Origin: an uncultured Collinsella sp.
Lineage (GTDB): Bacteria; Actinomycetota; Coriobacteriia; Coriobacteriales; Coriobacteriaceae
Direction: 5' to 3'
DNA length: 5,283 nucleotides
NCBI GenBank assembly: GCA_905208975.1
Contig: CAJLRE010000095.1
Coordinates: 1 to 5,283, forward strand
Part shown: one piece after another, positions 1 to 5,283 of the stretch
Layout of the letters: each line of letters starts with the position of its first letter
Numbering within the stretch: the stretch's first letter is position 1
Notes under the pieces: model-generated
The model's input: the letters and a program-made list of their open reading frames with translations, nothing else
What the model was told of the DNA's origin: nothing
Database searches by the model: none
Position numbers and translations under genes: made by a program

Positions 1-95
1 GCGAGGACGCCATCCTGCGCGATCTGGCGCTCGAGCGCGGCGAGGACCCCAAGCTGGTCCACGTCGGTCCCATCACCAATCATGCCCACGACTAG
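1..95 (+). CDS. ybeY: C-terminal end of probable YbeY endoribonuclease (partial, 5' end outside window)
   Basis: An open frame enters from the left edge (first full codon at 3) and stops at TAG 93-95, giving about 30 residues that begin EDAILRDLALERGED and end HVGPITNHAHD. The EDAILRDLALERG part resembles the final helix of YbeY proteins, where an acidic/hydrophobic helix ends in a short basic stretch. The roughly 15 residues after it would be a lineage-specific tail. YbeY is a metal-dependent RNase acting in 16S rRNA 3'-end maturation and ribosome quality control. Its diagnostic His-rich metal motif would lie upstream, outside the window, so the identification rests on the helix and on position: ybeY commonly sits directly before dgkA and era. 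Another upstream gene cannot be excluded. Confidence 0.6.
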   Translation, partial: EDAILRDLALERGEDPKLVHVGPITNHAHD

Positions 96-98
96 GAG
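94..98 (+). promoter_or_regulatory. dgkA ribosome-binding site overlapping the upstream stop codon
   Basis: AGGAG begins inside the TAG stop (93-95) of the upstream gene and lies 6 bases before the dgkA ATG at 105. A ribosome finishing the upstream gene would cover this site, so translation of the two genes is probably coupled. The site also fixes the dgkA start. Confidence 0.8.
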
Positions 99-104
99 CC
101 GTTT

Positions 105-482
105 ATGATTCCCGGATCGAACAAGGACCATCCGTCCTTCTTAAAGTCGTTTTCTTACGCCATGGAGGGCTTCGTCACTGCCGTCAAGACCGAGCGCAAT
201 ATCAAGGTCATGCTCGTGGCGGGCGTGTGCACCGTTATTGCCGGCTGCATCGTGGGGCTCGATATTGCCGAGTGGGCTACGGTCATCATCTGCTGCGGCC
301 TGGTGATTCACGGCGAGTTGTGCAATACCGCCATGGAGGCGATTGTGGACCTGGCGACCCAGGAGCTGCATCCGCTGGCCAAGCGCGCGAAGGATATCGC
401 CGCTGCCTCTGTATACGTTCTTTCCATTACCGCCGCGATCGTTGGCTTGCTTGTCTTTGCCCACGCGCTCGACTTTATTTAG
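105..482 (+). CDS. dgkA: Diacylglycerol/undecaprenol kinase family membrane protein
   Basis: A 125-residue integral membrane kinase of the DgkA family, which phosphorylates a lipid alcohol with ATP. In Gram-positive bacteria the usual substrate is undecaprenol, recycling the carrier lipid for cell-wall synthesis; the substrate here is inferred. The family signature is clear: an E-x-N motif near E30/N32, then GELCNTAMEAIVDL at 70-83 with E71, N74, E78 and D82, followed by LAKRAKDIAAAS (91-102). Three hydrophobic segments are visible at about 35-51, 56-69 and 99-119, matching the three-helix topology of a small trimeric kinase. The start is fixed by the AGGAG at 94-98, and the length is normal for the family. 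Codon 13 (141-143) is TTA, the only TTA, CTA or TCA codon in the five genes of the window whose starts are visible. The gene lies 9 bases after probable ybeY and 12 before era, so it is almost certainly cotranscribed with them. Confidence 0.93.
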   Translation: MIPGSNKDHPSFLKSFSYAMEGFVTAVKTERNIKVMLVAGVCTVIAGCIVGLDIAEWATVIICCGLVIHGELCNTAMEAIVDLATQELHPLAKRAKDIAAASVYVLSITAAIVGLLVFAHALDFI

Positions 483-494
483 AAAGGGATTCAC

Positions 495-1565
495 ATGTCC
501 GACAATATGCAGCCTACCGATGAAGTTTTGGATGACGAGGTCCTGGACGAGGCTGAAGGTGCCGATTCGTTTGACGAGGTCGAGGAGTTCGATCCGTTTG
601 AGGGTATGAGCGACGAGGAACTCGATGCCCTGTGCGACGAGGATGAGGGCCTCGCGGGCTTTGGCGACGTGGAACCCGGTTTCCGCAGCGGCTTTGTGGC
701 CCTGGTCGGTCGCCCCAACGCCGGCAAGTCCACGCTGCTCAACGCCTGTTACGGCAAGAAGGTCGCCATCACCTCTCCGGTGGCCCAGACGACCCGCCGC
801 CGTATGCGCGCCGTGGTCAATCGTCCCGGTTACCAGCTGGTCTTCGTTGACACGCCGGGTATCCATAAGCCCAAGGACGGCCTGGGATCCGAGCTCAACA
901 AGAGCGCCCTGTTTGAGCTCAATGACGTAGACGTCGTCGCGTTTCTGATCGACGCCACCAAACCCATCGGCAGGGGAGACGCCTGGGTTGCCGAGCGTGT
1001 CAAGAGCGCCCGTTCCAAAAAGGTCCTGGTGCTCACGAAGGCCGACGAGGCCGATCCCGCCCAGGTTATGGAACAGCTCAAGGCCGCTCACGAGCTCATG
1101 GAATACGACGACGAGATCGTGACGTCGTCGGTCAAGAACTTCAACGTCGATGCGTTTATCGAGACCGTCGCTCACTTTTTGCCCGAGGGCCCGCGCTGGT
1201 TCCCTGGGGACATGGGCACCGACGCGTCCGACGAGACCCTCGTGGCCGAGTTTGTACGCGAGAAGGTTCTGCGTCGCACCCGCGACGAGATCCCTCACTC
1301 CGTGGGCGTCATCTGTGACGCGCTCGAGCAGACTAAGAAGGTTCTGCGCGTGCACGCCACGATTTACGTCGAGCGCGAGGGGCAGAAGGGCATCATCATC
1401 GGCAAGGGCGGCGAGATGATTAAGCATATCGGCATCGATGCCCGTCGCGACCTTGAGCGTATCTTTGGCACGCAGGTCTTTTTGGAGCTCGACGTGAAGG
1501 TCAAGGCCGGCTGGCGCGATGACGAGGCACAGATCCGCCGCTTTGGCTACAATGCCGAAGATTAA
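495..1565 (+). CDS. era: GTPase Era, with an acidic N-terminal extension
   Basis: A 356-residue ribosome-assembly GTPase that binds the 3' end of 16S rRNA during 30S maturation. The GTPase domain starts near residue 65: G1 GRPNAGKST at 72-80, switch I region ending QTTRRR at 98-103, G3 DTPG at 119-122, G4 at 181-184, and a G5-like SSVKNFNVD at 211-219. The C-terminal KH domain (about 250-345) carries the GxxG loop in IIGKGGEMIK (301-310), then the helix and RDDEAQIRRFGY that close Era proteins. Two oddities stand out. Residues 1-60 form an acidic extension with 26 Asp/Glu and no Lys, Arg or His, which makes the protein longer than the usual roughly 300 residues. The G4 motif reads TKAD instead of the usual NKxD. 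The ATG at 495 has a GAAAGGGA ribosome-binding site at 482-489; an internal Met38 has no comparable site. Spacing is 12 bases to dgkA and 12 to recO. Confidence 0.97.
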   Translation: MSDNMQPTDEVLDDEVLDEAEGADSFDEVEEFDPFEGMSDEELDALCDEDEGLAGFGDVEPGFRSGFVALVGRPNAGKSTLLNACYGKKVAITSPVAQTTRRRMRAVVNRPGYQLVFVDTPGIHKPKDGLGSELNKSALFELNDVDVVAFLIDATKPIGRGDAWVAERVKSARSKKVLVLTKADEADPAQVMEQLKAAHELMEYDDEIVTSSVKNFNVDAFIETVAHFLPEGPRWFPGDMGTDASDETLVAEFVREKVLRRTRDEIPHSVGVICDALEQTKKVLRVHATIYVEREGQKGIIIGKGGEMIKHIGIDARRDLERIFGTQVFLELDVKVKAGWRDDEAQIRRFGYNAED

Positions 1566-1577
1566 GCCTCGGCGTTC
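1554..1577 (+). promoter_or_regulatory. Short hairpin around the era stop; no Shine-Dalgarno for recO
   Basis: GCCGA (1554-1558) can pair with TCGGC (1569-1573), placing the era TAA (1563-1565) in the loop and ending 4 bases before the recO ATG. No purine-rich Shine-Dalgarno precedes that ATG. A ribosome reading to the end of era would open this stem, so translational coupling or reinitiation is the likely way recO is translated. The pairing is seen in the sequence; the role is inferred. Confidence 0.4.
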
Positions 1578-2327
1578 ATGGCAGGCTCTCGCACATATCG
1601 CACAAAGGTGCTCGTCCTCGACAAGACGAAGCTCAAGGAAACCGACCTGATCTTGACCATGCTCGACGAACGGGGACGGCAGGTGCGTGCCGTGGCTAAG
1701 GGCGCGCGTAAGCCCGGCGGTCGCCTTGCGGCCCGCTGCGAGCTTTTCTGTACCGTCGATATGCTGCTCGCGCGTGGTCGCTCGCTCGACGTGGTTTCTC
1801 AGGCGGAGCTTATGGAGGCGCCACTCGGTGCCGCTCCTGACTACGAGACGATCTGTGCCGCCAGCGCGATTGCCGAGGTTGCGCGCGTGTGCTCGTTCGA
1901 GGATGCCGAGGATCCATTTACCTTTGCCATCACGCAGCGGGCGCTCACGCTTGTCGGCTGCGGGCTCGACTCGGCACATATGGACCTGCTCGTGGCGGCC
2001 TTTGTCTTTAAACTGCTGTCGCACGTTGGTTACCGCCCCGATTTCTCGGCATGCGTCTCGTGCGGCGATCCCATGCTCTCGCATTTCTCGGCCCAGGCCG
2101 GCGGGCTTCTGTGCGGGTCGTGCGCCTCGAGCGTGCCTGGCGCCGAGTTGGTATCGGTCGGCGAGGTCGCATGGCTGCGCGCTCTGATGTCCATGACCTT
2201 CGATGCGCTTATGGCCGAGAGGATCGACACGCATACGGCGGCGTTCTTGCTCGGGCTTTCGCATGTGTGGGCTGCGACGCACACCGATCAGCGCCTCCGT
2301 GCGATGGAATTCATGTTGGGTCGGTGA
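1578..2327 (+). CDS. recO: DNA repair / recombination mediator RecO
   Basis: A 249-residue RecO, which binds single-stranded DNA and, with RecR, loads RecA onto SSB-coated gaps in the RecF pathway. The N-terminal OB-fold shows the family pattern: YRTKVLVLDKTKLKETDLIL (7-26), then DERGRQVRAVAKGARKPGGRL at 30-50. The central and C-terminal helical part contains a four-cysteine zinc site, C159/C162 (CVSC) and C179/C182 (CGSC), typical of the zinc-bearing RecO branch. VGYRPDF just before the first pair is also typical. Length is normal. The start at 1578 is chosen because the same frame is closed by the era stop at 1563-1565 and because this ATG gives the expected N-terminus. It lacks a visible ribosome-binding site. 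Era and recO are neighbours in many bacteria without a direct functional link. Confidence 0.95.
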   Translation: MAGSRTYRTKVLVLDKTKLKETDLILTMLDERGRQVRAVAKGARKPGGRLAARCELFCTVDMLLARGRSLDVVSQAELMEAPLGAAPDYETICAASAIAEVARVCSFEDAEDPFTFAITQRALTLVGCGLDSAHMDLLVAAFVFKLLSHVGYRPDFSACVSCGDPMLSHFSAQAGGLLCGSCASSVPGAELVSVGEVAWLRALMSMTFDALMAERIDTHTAAFLLGLSHVWAATHTDQRLRAMEFMLGR

Positions 2328-2351
2328 TGATGCGCAGGCACGGGCTGCTTG

Positions 2352-2360
2352 TGGTAACAT
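2352..2360 (+). promoter_or_regulatory. Candidate extended -10 promoter for rpsO
   Basis: TGGTAACAT fits an extended -10 element (TG, one base, then TAACAT, matching four of six consensus positions) in the gap after recO. No good -35 lies 16-18 bases upstream, which extended -10 promoters can tolerate. Transcription would begin near 2366-2368 and give a leader of about 100 bases. This is a pattern match only; rpsO may also be read through from recO. Confidence 0.35.
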
Positions 2361-2393
2361 ACCGACCTGTTGGTACCTCGACCTTGGATGTTC

Positions 2394-2460
2394 GCTCCAC
2401 CGGCGGCTTCCCAGTCCGAGGCGAATGGAGTCGCCCACAGGCGACGCGAAACGAAAGGTG
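2394..2460 (+). promoter_or_regulatory. rpsO leader with mutually exclusive hairpins; candidate S15 autoregulatory element
   Basis: The leader contains GGCGA (2420-2424), GTCGCC (2430-2435) and GGCGAC (2440-2445). The middle segment can pair with the first copy (5 bp, loop ATGGAG) or with the second (6 bp, loop CACA). In addition CTCCA (2395-2399) can pair with TGGAG (2426-2430), which is compatible only with the second hairpin and would stack directly on it. The downstream hairpin ends 7 bases before the ribosome-binding site AAAGGTG (2454-2460). Ribosomal protein S15 is known to repress its own mRNA through structured leaders that differ between bacterial phyla. Assigning that role here is inference from position and folding potential. 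Confidence 0.45.
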
Positions 2461-2465
2461 AAACA

Positions 2466-2744
2466 ATGACTGTTTCCAAAGAGCGCAAGGCGGAGCTGAC
2501 CGCCCAGTTCGGTAACTCCCCGGTCGATACCGGTAACCCCAAGGTTCAGGTCGCCATCCTGTCCGAGCGCATCAAGGAGCTGACCGAGCACATGAAGTCC
2601 CACCAGAAGGACTTCCACACCCGTCGTGGCCTGCTTATGCTCGTTGGCCGCCGTCGTCGTCTTCTCTCCTACATCAAGAAGAACGACATCGTCGAGTACC
2701 GTGAGCTCATCAAGGCTCTGGGCATCCGCGACAACATCCAGTAA
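2466..2744 (+). CDS. rpsO: 30S ribosomal protein S15
   Basis: A 92-residue S15, a primary 16S rRNA-binding protein that nucleates assembly of the 30S platform and contributes to a bridge to the 50S subunit. Recognised by SPVDTGNPKVQVAIL (18-32), the rRNA-contacting HMKSHQKDFHTRRGLL (42-57) with H42, H46, D49 and T52, then RRRRLLSYIKKND (62-74), all in the order seen in E. coli S15. Length is close to the usual 89 residues. The frame is open farther upstream (GTG at 2370), but AAAGGTG at 2454-2460 and the S15 N-terminus fix the start at ATG 2466. The structured leader and the terminator right after the stop indicate a short unit, possibly autoregulated. The neighbouring pnp matches the rpsO-pnp order common in bacteria. 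Confidence 0.98.
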   Translation: MTVSKERKAELTAQFGNSPVDTGNPKVQVAILSERIKELTEHMKSHQKDFHTRRGLLMLVGRRRRLLSYIKKNDIVEYRELIKALGIRDNIQ

Positions 2745-2759
2745 GGATTTGTACATGCT

Positions 2760-2791
2760 AAGAGCGTCCTGCGCAGCGGGGCGCTCTTTTT
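2760..2791 (+). terminator. Intrinsic terminator after rpsO
   Basis: AGAGCGTCCTGC (2761-2772) pairs with GCGGGGCGCTCT (2776-2787), giving a 12-bp stem with two G-U pairs and a GCA loop, immediately followed by a T run ending at 2791. It starts about 15 bases after the rpsO stop. It should end most rpsO transcripts, with some read-through into pnp possible. Confidence 0.9.
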
Positions 2792-2796
2792 GTGTA

Positions 2797-2890
2797 AGGG
2801 CGTGAACAATCACGCTCTGAAGCGTGGCGGGGGCAGGGGGCCCGCGTCACATGAGAAGCCCGCAGGCAAGGGGCCTGTGGGGTAAAGGAG
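2797..2890 (+). promoter_or_regulatory. pnp leader: three consecutive hairpins before the ribosome-binding site
   Basis: Three stems follow one another. Stem 1 is AGGGCGTGA (2797-2805) with TCACGCTCT (2810-2818), 9 bp with an ACAA loop. Stem 2 is GTGGCGGGG (2824-2832) with 2841-2850, 9 bp with one bulged G. Stem 3 is CCCGCAGGC (2859-2867) with GCCTGTGGG (2873-2881), 9 bp with an AAGGG loop. AAAGGAG (2884-2890) then lies 4 bases before the pnp ATG. None has a T run, so they are not terminators. In E. coli the pnp leader is a double-stranded RNase III target used for PNPase autoregulation; a similar role here is inferred. I found no convincing promoter between the rpsO terminator and pnp. Confidence 0.6.
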
Positions 2891-2894
2891 AACA

Positions 2895-5141
<2,247 letters not shown>

Positions 5142-5164
5142 CAGCCGTACATAACCAGCACCGC

Positions 5165-5195
5165 AAGGGCGACTCCGGACAGGGGTCGCCCTTTT
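5165..5195 (+). terminator. Intrinsic terminator after pnp
   Basis: AAGGGCGACTCC (5165-5176) pairs with GGGGTCGCCCTT (5182-5193) as a 12-bp stem with one G-U pair and a GGACA loop, running into TTTT (5192-5195). Flanking CGCAAG (5162-5167) and CTTGCG (5197-5202) are also complementary and could compete with or extend the stem. It starts 23 bases after the pnp stop. The complementary strand lacks a T run, so it serves the plus strand. Confidence 0.88.
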
Positions 5196-5218
5196 GCTTG
5201 CGCCCGGGAGGGCCGCAT

Positions 5219-5266
5219 ATGAAGTTTCCTGCTCTACAGTCCTGCGCAAGACGGAAAGCACATTAA
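5219..5266 (+). CDS. Possible 15-codon leader peptide
   Basis: ATG 5219 opens a frame encoding MKFPALQSCARRKAH and stops at TAA 5264-5266. GGGAGGG (5206-5212) gives a strong Shine-Dalgarno at suitable spacing, better than those of several real genes here. The stop codon falls in the loop of the inverted repeat at 5253-5275. The frame contains a CTA leucine codon, absent from all five genes with visible starts in this window, and an AGA arginine codon. This layout (good ribosome site, tiny frame, stop inside a hairpin) is what a leader peptide controlling a downstream gene would look like, but such a short frame may arise by chance. The downstream gene is not in the window, so no function can be given. 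Confidence 0.3.
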   Translation: MKFPALQSCARRKAH

Positions 5267-5283
5267 GTGCTTTCCTTTGCGTG
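5243..5283. repeat. Long inverted repeat at the window end (hairpin, possible attenuator or terminator)
   Basis: GGAAAGCAC (5253-5261) and GTGCTTTCC (5267-5275) form a perfect 9-bp stem with an ATTAA loop. Outside it CGCAA (5245-5249) pairs with TTGCG (5277-5281), separated by a small internal loop. The stem is followed by TTT only, so it is a weak terminator candidate at best. TTTCC at 5225-5229 could pair with GGAAA at 5253-5257 and so compete with the hairpin. It might be an attenuator, a terminator of a converging gene beyond the window, or a protein-binding palindrome. Confidence 0.6.

Noticed and set aside
2361..2384. CGACCT repeated at 2363 and 2379, around the GGTACC palindrome
   Set aside because: Two 6-base copies and a 6-base palindrome in GC-rich DNA are expected by chance, and no regulator site was recognised.
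2051..2461. 136-codon plus-strand frame overlapping the end of recO
   Set aside because: It is out of frame with recO, Arg/Val-rich as expected for a shifted frame in high-GC DNA, and has no recognisable domain.
2370..2465. Upstream in-frame extension of rpsO from GTG 2370
   Set aside because: S15 begins at the MTVSKERK start, which has AAAGGTG just upstream. The extension has no S15 similarity and overlaps the structured leader.
2749..2798. Possible pnp promoter (TTGTAC at 2749-2754 or TGTAAG at 2793-2798)
   Set aside because: Neither has a partner element at acceptable spacing. The first is separated from any -10 by the terminator stem, and the second has a poor -35 candidate.
141..2813. 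890-codon minus-strand open frame antisense to dgkA, era, recO and rpsO
   Set aside because: It is codon-aligned to genuine genes and exists because they avoid TTA, CTA and TCA. Its product is repetitive in composition with no recognisable domain.

Overview
The window is a compact, entirely plus-strand block of conserved housekeeping genes in high-GC DNA. The gene order (ybeY C-terminus, dgkA, era, recO, then rpsO and pnp), the protein sequences and the GC-rich codon use suggest an actinobacterium of the class Coriobacteriia, possibly Collinsella or a relative. This placement is by recognition, not by a search. I see no mobile element, CRISPR array, tRNA or rRNA.

Region 1 (1-2327) is a tightly packed operon. 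It holds the last 30 codons of a probable ybeY (endoribonuclease / 16S rRNA maturation), an undecaprenol/diacylglycerol kinase (dgkA), the ribosome-assembly GTPase Era with an unusual acidic N-terminal extension, and the recombination mediator RecO. Spacers are only 9-12 bases, and recO has no visible Shine-Dalgarno, so it is probably translated by coupling to era. YbeY and Era both act on 16S rRNA and 30S maturation.

Region 2 (2328-2791) is rpsO (ribosomal protein S15). It has a 138-base upstream region containing a possible extended -10 promoter and a leader with mutually exclusive hairpins, a candidate S15 autoregulatory site. It ends at a strong intrinsic terminator.

Region 3 (2792-5202) is pnp (polynucleotide phosphorylase). 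It is preceded by three back-to-back hairpins just upstream of its ribosome-binding site and followed by a strong intrinsic terminator. The order rpsO, terminator, structured leader, pnp parallels the well-studied E. coli locus.

Region 4 (5203-5283) is the start of the next unit. It holds a good Shine-Dalgarno, a 15-codon open frame and a long inverted repeat whose loop contains that frame's stop codon. This is the least explained and most intriguing part, but the window ends before its target can be seen.

The five genes with visible starts, and the ybeY fragment, all lie in the same reading frame. The genes almost completely avoid TTA, CTA and TCA codons, which creates very long but meaningless antisense open frames.
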